Source: Pseudomonas sp. G2-4 (GTDB taxonomy: Bacteria; Pseudomonadota; Gammaproteobacteria; Pseudomonadales; Pseudomonadaceae). From it: 64,000 nucleotides of DNA. The DNA lies in contig NZ_CP125957.1 in NCBI RefSeq assembly GCF_030064125.1, forward strand, positions 1,550,001 through 1,614,000. The letters run 5' to 3'. A program made the translations under genes and the position numbers. The stretch's first letter is position 1. Each line of letters starts with the position of its first letter. Below are positions 17,646 to 26,741 of this stretch, piece by piece. The notes beneath the pieces were generated by a model. That model did not search any database. It was not told the origin of the DNA and worked only from the letters and a program-made list of their open reading frames with translations.

Positions 17646-19028
17646 ATGAGCCTTTCCAAAATCCCTTTCGCACCTGTGCAACACGCCCAGGCGTTCCTGG
17701 CGCAGCACCCGGATATCGAGCTGTTCGAGCTGTTTATTCTCGACAACAATGGTGTGCCTCGGGGCAAGTTGTTGCATCGGGATGAGTTGCTGGCGGTCTA
17801 CGAAAGTGGTCGACCGTTGCCCAGCACGATTCTCGGCCTGACCCTCAATGGCGATGATGTGGAAAATTCCGGGCTGGTGTGGGACGTCGGTGACATCGAT
17901 TGCCGAGCCTATCCTCTCAGTGGCAGCTTGCAGCGCATGCCGTGGCGGCTGATTCCTACGGCAGCCGTGCAGGTCAGCATGCATCCTCAAGAAGGCATGC
18001 CGGCGACCATTGCCGATCCGCGTTATGTGCTCAGCCAGGTGATCGAGGCCCTGCAGGCGGACGGTTATTACCCGGTAATGGCTGCGGAGCTGGAGTTTTA
18101 TCTGTTGGACGCGCAGCGCGATAGCCAGGGCCGGCCGCAACCGGCGCGCGACGCTGACGGCGGCCGGCCACGCGCCACCCAGGTCTACGGCTTGCGCGAA
18201 CTGGAGCAGATCGAGCCGTTCCTCGCGGACCTCTATGCGGCGTGCAAGCTGCAGGGCATTCCTGCCCGGACAGCCATTTCCGAATATGCACCGGGACAGG
18301 TGGAGATCACCCTCGAACACCGTACCGATGCCCTGCAAGCCATGGATGAAGCGGTGCGCTACAAGCGGCTGGTCAAGGGTGTGGCGCATAGACACGGCAT
18401 GCAGGCGTGTTTCATGGCCAAGCCATTCGATCATCTGGCCGGCTCCGGCATGCACATGCACGTCAGCCTGGCGGACAGGGATGGCCACAACCTGTTTGCC
18501 AGTGAAGCGGCCGACGGCACGCCGCTGCTGCGCAATGCGGTGGGCGGGATGCTCGAGACCTTGCTCGATTCGCTGTTGCTGTTCTGTCCCAACGCCAATT
18601 CCTACCGCCGATTCCAAAGCAACAGCTATGCGCCGCTGGCGGCAACCTGGGGCGTGGACAACCGCACCGTGAGCCTGCGGGTGCCGGGCGGTCCGGCTTT
18701 CTCGCGGCACATCGAACACCGCATTTGCGGCGCCGATGCCAACCCGTACCTGGCCGCCGCCGCGATACTGGCCGGCATCCATCACGGCATCCGTGAACAG
18801 TGCGATCCCGGGGAGCCTGTTGAAGGCAACGGCTACGCCCAGGCGACTGAGTTATTACCCACTGATTGGCTCACCACCCTGCGTACTCTTGAGGCCTCGA
18901 CTTGGGCGCGGGGCGCCTTCGGCGACGAATTCCTCGGCGTCTACCTCGCGGTCAAGCGCGCCGAGTACCGGCAGTTCATGGGTGAAGTGGGGGAGCAGGA
19001 TTGGCGCTGGTATCTGAATCAAGCCTGA
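17646..19028 (+). CDS. glutamine synthetase-family ligase (PuuA-like)
   Basis: A 460-residue protein of the type I glutamine-synthetase fold, of the group that includes gamma-glutamylpolyamine synthetases (PuuA/SpuB/SpuI) that link glutamate to amines for catabolism. Visible are the N-terminal beta-grasp segment (about 15-110), MAAELEFYLLD with its metal-binding Glu (about 143-153), GSGMHMHVSL (about 269-278) and NSYRRFQSNSYAPLAATWG (about 319-337). The Tyr-adenylation segment of true GlnA is not evident. Start at 17646, as the upstream GTG-type frame has no support. Substrate is inferred only at family level. Confidence 0.82.
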   Translation: MSLSKIPFAPVQHAQAFLAQHPDIELFELFILDNNGVPRGKLLHRDELLAVYESGRPLPSTILGLTLNGDDVENSGLVWDVGDIDCRAYPLSGSLQRMPWRLIPTAAVQVSMHPQEGMPATIADPRYVLSQVIEALQADGYYPVMAAELEFYLLDAQRDSQGRPQPARDADGGRPRATQVYGLRELEQIEPFLADLYAACKLQGIPARTAISEYAPGQVEITLEHRTDALQAMDEAVRYKRLVKGVAHRHGMQACFMAKPFDHLAGSGMHMHVSLADRDGHNLFASEAADGTPLLRNAVGGMLETLLDSLLLFCPNANSYRRFQSNSYAPLAATWGVDNRTVSLRVPGGPAFSRHIEHRICGADANPYLAAAAILAGIHHGIREQCDPGEPVEGNGYAQATELLPTDWLTTLRTLEASTWARGAFGDEFLGVYLAVKRAEYRQFMGEVGEQDWRWYLNQA

Positions 19029-19033
19029 CGGCC

Positions 19034-19058
19034 GCTTAAAAAACGGGTGCTTAAAAAA
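19034..19058 (+). promoter_or_regulatory. direct repeat GCTTAAAAAA before eptA
   Basis: Two identical copies of GCTTAAAAAA (19034-19043 and 19049-19058) are spaced by CGGGT, a 15-nt period, in the region upstream of eptA. It could be a binding site for a response regulator; the period does not match the classical 11-nt PmrA box. Confidence 0.35.
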
Positions 19059-19072
19059 TTATTTAGTAGCAA

Positions 19073-19082
19073 CTTTTTCACG
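19073..19082 (+). promoter_or_regulatory. candidate ColR-type site before eptA
   Basis: CTTTTTCACG matches the core I recall for ColR sites in P. putida (TTTTTCAC with flanking pyrimidines), 114 nt before the eptA start. Flanking positions agree only partly. Confidence 0.35.
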
Positions 19083-19195
19083 AAAAATTGATGGTGGACT
19101 TCCTAAAGTTTGTGGTGTCGTAGGGGGAATGGTTTTTTACATTCTTTCCGGCACTTCTTTTTCAAAGAGTAACTTTCAGGAAGCCGTCTACCATC

Positions 19196-20845
19196 ATGCT
19201 GACCATTAAAGCCGTGCGCCCCGAGTGGGTGACGCTGGCCGCCAGTGCTTTTTTATTAGTGGGTTTCAACGTCATTCTCTGGCAACACCTACTCACGATC
19301 ACGGCGGCTGACGGTCGGGGCATGCTGTTGTGCGTGGCGTTTGGCGTGATGGTTTTCGGCGCGTTCAATCTGGTGCTGACGTTGCTGGCGTTCCGTCCGG
19401 TGCTCAAGCCCTTGTTGATGTTGCTGTTCTTGATCAGCGCTGGCGTGGCGTATTTCATGGCGCAATATGGCGTACTGATCGATGCTGGCATGTTGCGAAA
19501 CTTCGCTGAAACCAATGCCACGGAAGTACGCGATCTATTGTCGCTGAAGTTATTTGCCTACCTCGGGTTATTAGGCGTATTACCGTCCTGGCTGTTGTAC
19601 AAGACACCAATCAACTATCGTCGTTGGCCCAAAGCGTTATTTAGCAAGTTGATTTTTAGTGTGGCGTCGGCCGCCGTCATTGGCGCGGTCGCCCTGGCCA
19701 ATTACCAGGGATTGTCTTCGCTGTTTCGCAATCACCACGAATTACACTTGATGGTCGTGCCGAGCAACTACCTCGGTGCCTCGATCGGTTACTTGCGCGA
19801 GCAGCTCGCGTCGGCCAAGCAACCGTTCATCCCGTTGGGCGAGGATGCGGTTCGCAACCCCGTCTGGCAAAACCACGCCCGCAAATCCCTGACCGTGCTG
19901 GTGGTGGGGGAGAGCGCTCGTGCCGAGAACTTCGGCATCCTCGGCTATAACCGCGATACCACCCCGACATTGGACAAAGAGGCCGGCCTGATCGCCTTCA
20001 CCGATGTGCACTCCTGCGGTACTGAAACGGCCGTGTCGGTACCCTGCATGTTTTCCAACATGGGGCGCAAGAATTACGACGCCAGCAAGGCCAAGAATGA
20101 GGAAGGCTTGCTGGATGTGCTCCAGCGTGCCGGGCTGGAGGTGATCTGGCGTGACAACCAATCTGGCTGCAAAGGGACCTGCGATCGCGTCACTCTGCAG
20201 GATGTCAGTAATCTCAAGGATCCAGCCCTGTGCGCCAACAGTGAGTGCCGTGACGAGATCCTGCTCCAGGGGCTGCAGCATTTCATCGACACCCTGGACA
20301 AGGACACGGTGCTGGTATTGCACCAGATGGGCAGCCACGGGCCGGAATATTTCAAGCGCTATCCCAAGGAATACGAGCATTTCACCCCGGTGTGCGAAAG
20401 CAACGCACTGAACAATTGTAGCCGCGAGAGCATCGTCAATGGCTACGACAACACGCTGGTGTACACCGATCATGTGCTGTCGACCCTGATCGACTTGCTG
20501 CGGGCCAATCAGGACAAGGTCGACACCGCCATGCTGTACCTGTCGGACCACGGCGAATCCTTGGGTGAATACAACCTCTTCCTCCATGGCACGCCCTACA
20601 TGCTCGCTCCGGAACAACAGAAACACGTGGCGATGCTGGCCTGGTTTTCCGACAGCTATCAGAAGTCGTTCTCGGTCGATACCCATTGCCTGCAACTGAG
20701 CCGGGAAAAGCCTTTGAGCCAGGACAACCTGTTTCATTCGATGCTCGGGCTGCTGGAAGTCAACAGCAAGGTCTACAACCCGGACCTGGACTTGTTCGCC
20801 AATTGTCGCGGAGCGGTCATCGACGGTGTGCTGGCCCGGGAATGA
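19196..20845 (+). CDS. eptA: lipid A phosphoethanolamine transferase EptA
   Basis: An inner-membrane enzyme that moves phosphoethanolamine from phosphatidylethanolamine to lipid A, lowering negative charge and raising resistance to cationic peptides such as polymyxin. The 549-residue protein has five N-terminal spans (about 10-180) and a periplasmic sulfatase-like domain. The domain shows VVGESARAENFGILGYNRDT (metal Glu), the nucleophile Thr in CGTETAVSVPCMFSNMGR, and the metal-binding LYLSDHGESLGEYNLFLHG. Several cysteine pairs (CKGTC, CANSEC) fit the disulfides of this family. No response-regulator gene is beside it. Confidence 0.93.
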   Translation: MLTIKAVRPEWVTLAASAFLLVGFNVILWQHLLTITAADGRGMLLCVAFGVMVFGAFNLVLTLLAFRPVLKPLLMLLFLISAGVAYFMAQYGVLIDAGMLRNFAETNATEVRDLLSLKLFAYLGLLGVLPSWLLYKTPINYRRWPKALFSKLIFSVASAAVIGAVALANYQGLSSLFRNHHELHLMVVPSNYLGASIGYLREQLASAKQPFIPLGEDAVRNPVWQNHARKSLTVLVVGESARAENFGILGYNRDTTPTLDKEAGLIAFTDVHSCGTETAVSVPCMFSNMGRKNYDASKAKNEEGLLDVLQRAGLEVIWRDNQSGCKGTCDRVTLQDVSNLKDPALCANSECRDEILLQGLQHFIDTLDKDTVLVLHQMGSHGPEYFKRYPKEYEHFTPVCESNALNNCSRESIVNGYDNTLVYTDHVLSTLIDLLRANQDKVDTAMLYLSDHGESLGEYNLFLHGTPYMLAPEQQKHVAMLAWFSDSYQKSFSVDTHCLQLSREKPLSQDNLFHSMLGLLEVNSKVYNPDLDLFANCRGAVIDGVLARE

Positions 20846-20915
20846 TCGCCTACACCTTTTTTTCACGCAGGGTCGTTTAACCTGTCACCCAACCATTTTT
20901 CCAAGAGCCGTTCGT

Positions 20916-21557
20916 ATGTCCGGGCTACCCCCTTCCACCGTCGAACTTGAGTTCGCCAGGCATCACGACCAGGAGCATGCGCAGGTTTGCTGCCAGCCGG
21001 CGCCTCGACGTTTGCGCCTGGCGTTCTGGCGGGACGAGCAGATGGTGCGCAATGCCCTGAAAGTGGCCGGTGAACCGGGGCTGGTGCTGGATGTGGCGTG
21101 TGGGGCGGGGCGATTCTGGCCGGTGCTGGCCGAGCATGCCAATCGGGTGATCCTGGCCGCGGACCCTTCGCCGGACATGCTTGAGCACGCGCTCACTCAC
21201 CATGGCGGCGCGTGGCTTGAGCGGGTCAAGACCTTCCCGAGTTCGGCATTCACCATTGGGCTGTCGGCCAACGCGGTGGATTGTATTTTTTGTCTGCAAC
21301 TGTTTCGGCACATCAGCGCCAGTGAACATCGCCTGGCGCTATTGCGTGAATTTCATCGAGTCAGTCGCGACACCGTGATCGTGTCGGTTCAGATCGAAGG
21401 GCGCCTTAAAATCGGCCAGGCGCCGCAACGCAGCCTGGCCGGCAAGGCTGACGTTGAAGCCGAGTTCCGCGAGGCCGGTTTTACCGTGCTGCGGTATCAG
21501 GATTTCCTGCCCGGCTTTGCCCTGACACGGGTTTATGTACTGCGTAAGACCAGTTGA
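20916..21557 (+). CDS. class I SAM-dependent methyltransferase
   Basis: A 213-residue methyltransferase with the SAM-binding motif VLDVACGAGRFWPVLAEHA (about residues 56-74), motif II-like AADPSPDML and a later post-motif. The C-terminal part VEAEFREAGFTVLRYQDFLP is common in small-molecule methyltransferases. The ATG at 20916 lies 70 nt after eptA; an earlier frame start at 20826 overlaps eptA and was rejected. The substrate is unknown. It might be co-transcribed with eptA, but spacing is loose. Confidence 0.8.
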   Translation: MSGLPPSTVELEFARHHDQEHAQVCCQPAPRRLRLAFWRDEQMVRNALKVAGEPGLVLDVACGAGRFWPVLAEHANRVILAADPSPDMLEHALTHHGGAWLERVKTFPSSAFTIGLSANAVDCIFCLQLFRHISASEHRLALLREFHRVSRDTVIVSVQIEGRLKIGQAPQRSLAGKADVEAEFREAGFTVLRYQDFLPGFALTRVYVLRKTS

Positions 21558-21676
21558 GTCCTGATGTAGGATTATTCTTGCCTTTACGCAGGCAATTTCT
21601 CAGGCTCCTGCTCTATGGATGCTCGCAATCGCCGGCGGCGATATATACTGCGCGCCATTCTTCAAGGGAGAGCCGT

Positions 21677-22810
21677 GTGGCCATCGATATTCACTGGATT
21701 CGCGACAACGATAGCCTCGGTCTGTTTTGCGCCGAATGGCAGCAGTTGCCATTCGTCGCCCTCGACACCGAATTCATGCGGGTCGACACCTTTTACCCGA
21801 TTGCCGGTTTACTGCAGATCGGCGACGGCAAGCGTGCCTACCTGATCGACCCCTTGACCATCGACAACTGGCAGCCCCTGGCTGCACTGCTGGAAAATCC
21901 GGCGGTGCTCAAGGTGCTGCACGCCTGCAGCGAAGACCTTGAAGTGCTGCTGCGCCTGACGGGCAGCCTGCCTGCGCCCTTGTTCGATACTCAACTGGCC
22001 GCTGCCTACCTGAACCTGGGTTTCTCCATGGGTTATTCGCGGCTGGTGCAGTCAGTGCTGGGGATCGAATTGCCCAAGGGCGAGACCCGTTCCGACTGGT
22101 TGCAACGGCCGCTGTCCGAGACGCAGATCAGCTACGCGGCTGAAGACGCGGTGCATCTGGCGGAAGTGTTCGTGCAACTGCGCCCGAAACTGTCCGATGA
22201 AAGATTCACTTGGGTTCTGGAGGATGGCGCCGAACTGGTGGCCAACCTGCGTCGCGAAGTCGACCCTTATGAGGTGTACCGCGAGGCCAAGCTGGCCTGG
22301 AAGCTGTCCCGTGCCCAACTGGCTGTGCTGCGCGAGCTGTGCGCCTGGCGCGAGCGAGAGGCGCGCGCCCGTGACCTGCCGCGCAACCGCGTCATCCGCG
22401 AGCATTCGCTATGGCCCCTGGCCCGCACGCAGCCGGATAACCTCGGCGCGCTGGCGAAAATCGAAGACATGCACCCGCGTACCGTGCGCCAGGACGGCGA
22501 GTTTCTGCTGGACCTGATTCAGCGCGCCGCCAGCGTGCCGCCCGAACAATGGCCGCCAGCGGTGGCGGAGCCGTTGCCCATCGAGGCCTCGGCGCTGGTC
22601 AAGCGTCTCAAGGCGCTGGGGCAGGCTGAAGCCGAGCGCCTGGGGCTTGCCCCGGAGTTGATGCTACGCAAGAAAACCCTCGAAGCGCTGATCAAAAGTG
22701 GCTTCCCCGAGGGCCCTTACCAATTGCCTGATTCGCTGCGTGGCTGGCGCCGCGAGTTGATGGGCCAGGCGCTGCTCGACAGCCTGGCCACTGCCGGAGA
22801 ACAGCCTTGA
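21677..22810 (+). CDS. rnd: ribonuclease D
   Basis: RNase D is a 3'-5' exonuclease that trims tRNA precursors. The 377-residue protein starts at a GTG (21677) with GGGAG at 21666-21670; an in-frame frame opening at 21554 adds unrelated residues. The DEDD exonuclease domain (about 1-200) has ALDTEFMR (Asp30, Glu32), [10 protein letters not shown] and the [13 protein letters not shown] segment with the last acidic residues. An HRDC domain follows (about 210-290) and a second helical HRDC-like part at the end. Its stop overlaps the next gene's TTG by 4 nt. Confidence 0.94.
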   Translation: MAIDIHWIRDNDSLGLFCAEWQQLPFVALDTEFMRVDTFYPIAGLLQIGDGKRAYLIDPLTIDNWQPLAALLENPAVLKVLHACSEDLEVLLRLTGSLPAPLFDTQLAAAYLNLGFSMGYSRLVQSVLGIELPKGETRSDWLQRPLSETQISYAAEDAVHLAEVFVQLRPKLSDERFTWVLEDGAELVANLRREVDPYEVYREAKLAWKLSRAQLAVLRELCAWREREARARDLPRNRVIREHSLWPLARTQPDNLGALAKIEDMHPRTVRQDGEFLLDLIQRAASVPPEQWPPAVAEPLPIEASALVKRLKALGQAEAERLGLAPELMLRKKTLEALIKSGFPEGPYQLPDSLRGWRRELMGQALLDSLATAGEQP

Positions 22811-23100
22811 AACGTATCTGCTCCATCTACCGAAGCTCGAAGAAAAGCGAGATGTACTTGTATGTGCTCAAGAGCGATGCCTTGAAGCGTGTGCCTGAAC
22901 CTCTGATGGCTGCCTTCGGCAAGGCGATCCATGCCTTTGACCTGGTCCTGAGCCCCGAGCGCGAGCTGTCCCGGGAAGACATCAACAAAGTGCTGGAGAA
23001 CCTCGACATCCAGGGTTATCACCTGCAGATGCCTCCGGCCGAAGACGAGTACATCGAACATTTGCCCGAAGAACTGCTGCGGCGCAATGACCCGGTCTGA
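22807..23100 (+). CDS. YcgL-domain protein
   Basis: A 97-residue conserved protein that begins [20 protein letters not shown] and ends with a [11 protein letters not shown] tail, typical of the YcgL (UPF0745) family found next to rnd in many gamma-proteobacteria. It starts at a TTG overlapping the rnd stop (TTGA), so the two are translationally coupled. The biochemical role is unknown. Confidence 0.9.
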   Translation: MKRICSIYRSSKKSEMYLYVLKSDALKRVPEPLMAAFGKAIHAFDLVLSPERELSREDINKVLENLDIQGYHLQMPPAEDEYIEHLPEELLRRNDPV

Positions 23101-23111
23101 CGATCCCCTGG

Positions 23112-23132
23112 GCCCCCGTCCTGGGGGCTCTT
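23112..23132 (+). terminator. possible terminator after the ycgL gene
   Basis: GCCCCC and GGGGGC form a 6-bp GC stem around GTCCT, followed by TCTT. The T run is short, so efficiency is uncertain. Confidence 0.4.
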
Positions 23133-23222
23133 GAAACACTGGAATGATTTATTGGCGATGACCACGGGATGGAGCGACACTCTGTCGGCGGTTGTCTGCA
23201 TCGTTTTTGAAAGGTTTGATTC

Positions 23223-24155
23223 ATGCGCGTTCTGATTGCCGAACACGACCACGTGGTATATGCCCAGCTTCTGCGCCAGGCTGCCCCCGATCTCGAAGTC
23301 CTGACCAGCGGCGACTCCGCTGAATTGTCGCGACTGGCCGCCGACTGTCCGGTCTGGCTCGGCCAGCCCGATCTGCTGGCCACCCTGTTGCGCCAAGACC
23401 ATCATCCCCGCTGGCTGCAATCGACCTGGGCGGGCATCACGCCGCTGCTGGCCGAGGGCTTGACCCGTAATTACCGCCTGACCCGTGCGGTGGGTATTTT
23501 CGGCCAGGTCATGGCCGAGTACGTGCTCACTTACATGCTGGGCCATGAGCGCGAGGTGCTGGCGCGACTGGTCAGCCAGGTGGAGCGCAAGTGGGACAAC
23601 CGCCAGGGGCAAAGCCTGGCCGGGCGCAAGGCACTGATCGTCGGGACCGGCGATATCGGCCAGCGCGTGGCGCAGTTCCTGGTGCCGTTTGGCGTGCAGT
23701 TGTATGGCATTGCCAGCGAAGCCCGGGAGTTGGCGCCTTTCATCGAGGTCGGGGGGCTGGAGGATCTGCCGCGTCTGGTCGGCGAAGTGGATTACGTCAT
23801 CAACCTGCTGCCCAACACGCCCAACACTCATGACGTATACGACGCGGCGCTGTTCAAGCAATTCAAGCCCACCGGATTGTTCATCAATGTCGGACGCGGC
23901 GTGGCCGTGGTGGATGCGGATCTGGTGCAAGCCTTGAAGGAAGGGCACCTGGCGGGTGCGGTGATCGACGTTTGCCGTCAGGAGCCGCTGCCGCAGCGTC
24001 ACCCTTTCTGGACCGCCTGGGGCCTGCTGTTGACCGGCCATAGCTCGGCGCCGACGTCGCCGACGATGATGGTGCAATTGTTCCTGGAGAACCTGCGGGC
24101 CTATCAGACCGGCGAAGCGCTACGTGGGGAAGTGGATTTCAACCGGGGCTACTGA
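23223..24155 (+). CDS. D-2-hydroxyacid dehydrogenase
   Basis: A 310-residue NAD(P)-dependent reductase of the D-isomer 2-hydroxyacid dehydrogenase family (GhrA-like). The Rossmann loop GTGDIGQRVAQF is at about residues 141-152, with LPNTPNTHDVYDAALF and the family motif NVGRGVAVVDADLVQAL after it. The catalytic set is visible as the Arg of the INLLPNTPN region, the Glu in CRQEPLP and the His in TGHSSAP. TTTTTGAAAGGTTTGATTC precedes the ATG. It may reduce glyoxylate or hydroxypyruvate; the actual substrate is not certain. Confidence 0.88.
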   Translation: MRVLIAEHDHVVYAQLLRQAAPDLEVLTSGDSAELSRLAADCPVWLGQPDLLATLLRQDHHPRWLQSTWAGITPLLAEGLTRNYRLTRAVGIFGQVMAEYVLTYMLGHEREVLARLVSQVERKWDNRQGQSLAGRKALIVGTGDIGQRVAQFLVPFGVQLYGIASEARELAPFIEVGGLEDLPRLVGEVDYVINLLPNTPNTHDVYDAALFKQFKPTGLFINVGRGVAVVDADLVQALKEGHLAGAVIDVCRQEPLPQRHPFWTAWGLLLTGHSSAPTSPTMMVQLFLENLRAYQTGEALRGEVDFNRGY

Positions 24156-24205
24156 CTGACCTCCCACTCCGGGTTACGCCGTTCACTTGAGGTTTGTGCG
24201 AACCC

Positions 24206-24338
24206 CTGTGGCGAGGGAGCTTGCTCCCGCTGGGCTGCGCAGCAGCCCCAAAACCCTCTAGCAGGATGCTTCAGGAAACGGCTGACAGTTTTTACGACTG
24301 CTGCGCAGCCGAGCGGGAGCAAGCTCCCTCGCCACAGG
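24206..24338. repeat. BIME-like element (GTGGCGAGGGAGC class)
   Basis: Inverted copies of TGTGGCGAGGGAGCTTGCTC and its complement flank a GCTGCGCAGCAGCC core. This is the second REP class of the window, between two same-strand genes. Confidence 0.9.
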
Positions 24339-24446
24339 AAGTGCCTGGCAAGCCTCGCTATACCGACAGTCGCCAATGCTTGGCCTGGCGAGGTCCCGGC
24401 ACTAGACTGTCGGCCTTTTCACCACCTTGATGTTGATGCTTGAGCC

Positions 24447-24896
24447 ATGGCCGCCAAAGTCGAACCATTCTGGATACGCAAAACCCTCGATCAGCTCGAT
24501 CCGCAGGAATGGGAATCGCTGTGCGACGGTTGTGGTCTGTGTTGCCTGCAAAAACTCGAAGATGAAGACGACAACAGCGTCTACTACACGCGCATCGCCT
24601 GCAAACTGCTGGACTTGAAAACCTGCCAGTGCACCGATTACCCCAACCGGCGTGATTTCGTTCCCGATTGCATCCAGCTCACGGCGGGCAAGGCCGATGA
24701 GTTCAAATGGCTGCCGCCGACCTGCGGTTATCGGCTGGTCAGCGAGGGCAAGGACTTGCCGTTGTGGCATCACCTGGTCTGCGGCGACCGCGATGCCGTG
24801 CACCACGAACGTATTTCCCAGTCCGGGCGGATGCTGGCCGAAGGCAGCGTGCCGGAAGAGGATTGGGAAGATCATCTGATTTTCCGCGCCGGCTGA
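24447..24896 (+). CDS. YcgN-family cysteine-cluster protein
   Basis: A 149-residue protein of the UPF0260/YcgN family. It carries eight cysteines in the family pattern, starting with [10 protein letters not shown] (about 30-39) and followed by [18 protein letters not shown] and CGY. These may bind metal or form an iron-sulfur site; the family is linked to zinc or iron-sulfur cluster proteins but has no proven role. A start at 24447 ([15 protein letters not shown]) with GAGCC upstream is used. It is followed 32 nt later by the M61-like gene. Confidence 0.87.
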   Translation: MAAKVEPFWIRKTLDQLDPQEWESLCDGCGLCCLQKLEDEDDNSVYYTRIACKLLDLKTCQCTDYPNRRDFVPDCIQLTAGKADEFKWLPPTCGYRLVSEGKDLPLWHHLVCGDRDAVHHERISQSGRMLAEGSVPEEDWEDHLIFRAG

Positions 24897-24928
24897 GCCG
24901 CCGGGCATCGCGCTACCAGGGAGAACCC

Positions 24929-26158
24929 ATGGCTGCAGGATTGAGACGGATGCTGGCGGCCGGGCTGCTGACGGTGTGCGGGCCGCTGTGGGCGGCGCAA
25001 AAAGTCGATCTGGATTATCACGTGCACCTGTTGCCGCAGAGCGACCAGGCTGAGGTGCGCCTGACCCTGGCACGGGGGTCGGCGGTACGCAGCCTGGATT
25101 TCGACCTCGGCGACGGCAGCCGCTACAGCGACTTCAAGGCTGACGGTCAATGGCAACTTAAGCCGGGCAAAGCCGCGCGGGGTGTATGGCGCCCAGCCTC
25201 CGACAAGGCGAGCCTGAGCTACCGCGTGCGCATCAGCCATGCCCGCAAGACGGGTACGTTCGAAACCCGCATGACCCCGGGCTGGGCGTTACTGCGCGGC
25301 GACGATCTGGTGCCGTCCGCCAAACTCGATCAGCAGGACGGCGTCGAACTGGTTGCCCGGCTGGAAGTTGAATTGCCGGATGGCTGGAAAAGCATCGAAA
25401 CACCCTGGCCGCGCATCGGCAAACGACGCTTTCGCATCGACAACCCCTCGCGCCTGTTCGACCGTCCCACGGGCTGGATGCTCGCCGGCAAGCTTGGCAG
25501 TCGCCGTACGCGCCTGGGAGAAACCGAGGTGACGGTGGCTTCGCCTCTGGGCCAAGGCATGCGCCGGATGGATGTGCTGACGTTGCTGACGTTCGTCTGG
25601 CCGCAGGTACAAGCGGTGGTGCCGCGCCATCCTGCCAAGTTGCTGATTGTCGGTGCCGGTGATCCGCTATGGCGCGGCGCTCAGGCCAGCCATGACTCGA
25701 TTTACCTGCACAGCCGTCCGCCTCTGGTCAGCGAGCGGGGCAGTAGCCCGTTGTTGCGCGAGTTGGTGCAGGCACTGGCCCGCGTCAATGATCATGATCG
25801 CAGCGACTGGATCAGCGAGGGGCTCACCGAGTACTACGCCGTCGAGTTGCTGCGGCGCGCCGGTGGCATGAGCGATGAGCGCTATCAGGTCCTCAATGAC
25901 CGGCTCGCCCGGGACAGCAAGGGCGTCACGACCTTGCGCGGCGAGCAGGTCAGCCCCGCGACGGTGGCCAGGGCAGTGTTGCTGCTGCAGGAACTGGACC
26001 GCGAGATTCGCCTGAAAACCCGCAACAAGCGCTCGCTGGACGATGTGTTACAGGCGGCGATGCGCTTGGAAACGGTCGACACCCAGGAGTTTGTGCAGCT
26101 CAGTGAAAGCATCCTGGGTGCAGGCTCTACGGTGCTGGATACCCGGTTACTCCAGTGA
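24929..26158 (+). CDS. exported M1/M61 peptidase-like protein lacking HExxH
   Basis: A 409-residue protein with a signal peptide (MAAGLRRMLAAGLLTVCGPLWA). A beta-rich N-terminal half (about 25-190) precedes a helical half, the layout of M1/M61 aminopeptidase-type proteins. Near the C-terminal half the WISEGLTEYYAVELLRRAG segment looks like the family's W-x-EG-x-x-E-Y-Y zinc-binding helix. Where HExxH would sit, the sequence reads SSPLLRELVQALARV, so both zinc histidines are missing while a glutamate remains. It is therefore probably a pseudoenzyme or a structural protein. Longer in-frame starts overlap the previous gene. Remote similarity is judged by eye. Confidence 0.72.
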   Translation: MAAGLRRMLAAGLLTVCGPLWAAQKVDLDYHVHLLPQSDQAEVRLTLARGSAVRSLDFDLGDGSRYSDFKADGQWQLKPGKAARGVWRPASDKASLSYRVRISHARKTGTFETRMTPGWALLRGDDLVPSAKLDQQDGVELVARLEVELPDGWKSIETPWPRIGKRRFRIDNPSRLFDRPTGWMLAGKLGSRRTRLGETEVTVASPLGQGMRRMDVLTLLTFVWPQVQAVVPRHPAKLLIVGAGDPLWRGAQASHDSIYLHSRPPLVSERGSSPLLRELVQALARVNDHDRSDWISEGLTEYYAVELLRRAGGMSDERYQVLNDRLARDSKGVTTLRGEQVSPATVARAVLLLQELDREIRLKTRNKRSLDDVLQAAMRLETVDTQEFVQLSESILGAGSTVLDTRLLQ

Positions 26159-26163
26159 CACCG

Positions 26164-26258
26164 CTATCGCGAGCAGGCTCGCTCCCACACTGGATCTTTG
26201 GCGAACACACTGTTTGTGTACGACATCGATCAATGTGGGAGCGAGCTTGCTCGCGATG
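26164..26258. repeat. REP pair (GTGGGAGCGAGC class)
   Basis: Inverted copies TATCGCGAGCAGGCTCGCTC and GGAGCGAGCTTGCTCGCGAT lie between convergent genes and probably act as or near a terminator. Confidence 0.88.
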
Positions 26259-26287
26259 AGGCCATCAGCGCCGCCGCCTCTATCCGA

Positions 26288-26665
26288 TCAGAGCCCAGCC
26301 TTCGGCGAAACCAGCGAATCATTCCCGGTCACCGTGGCCGTGCCGGTCGCCGCTTCGGCATTGGCCTTCAGGCGGCTCAGTTCATCACCGGCCTGCTCGA
26401 TGCGGGCGCGGGCGTTGTGCAGGTTCTGACGGTTTTTTTCCAGCAAACTCTTGGCCGAACAATGCCCGGTGATACCCCGCGCCAGGGCCATGCCGCCGAT
26501 AGCCAATTGAGCCAGACCGATCACGCCGCCGCGACGCAAGCCCTTGCCCATCATCAGCACACCGCCGGCCAGTGAGCCAATGCGTTCCCAGCCATGCACG
26601 TTTTGCGGCGGATGGGATTGGAAAGGGGTGCTCTCAATCGGCTCGAACGGATTGTTATCGCTCAT
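26288..26665 (-). CDS. DUF2892-like small membrane protein
   Basis: A 125-residue protein beginning MSDNNPFEPIESTPFQSHPP. The segment RIGSLAGGVLMMGKGLRRGG and the following GLAQLAIGGMALARGITGHC (about residues 27-70) form a hydrophobic hairpin of the DUF2892/YgaP-tail type, followed by a predicted coiled coil (LLEKNRQNLHNARARIEQAG) and a low-complexity tail. The start at 26665 was taken over a distant one at 26725, which lacks family features. Function unknown. Confidence 0.7.
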   Translation of the reverse strand: MSDNNPFEPIESTPFQSHPPQNVHGWERIGSLAGGVLMMGKGLRRGGVIGLAQLAIGGMALARGITGHCSAKSLLEKNRQNLHNARARIEQAGDELSRLKANAEAATGTATVTGNDSLVSPKAGL

Positions 26666-26741
26666 GATCTGTCTCCAGTGTGGGGTTGGTATAAAACTGA
26701 CTGCCCGAGCGATTGCCTTGTTCAATCGAGTTTTGCACCAA

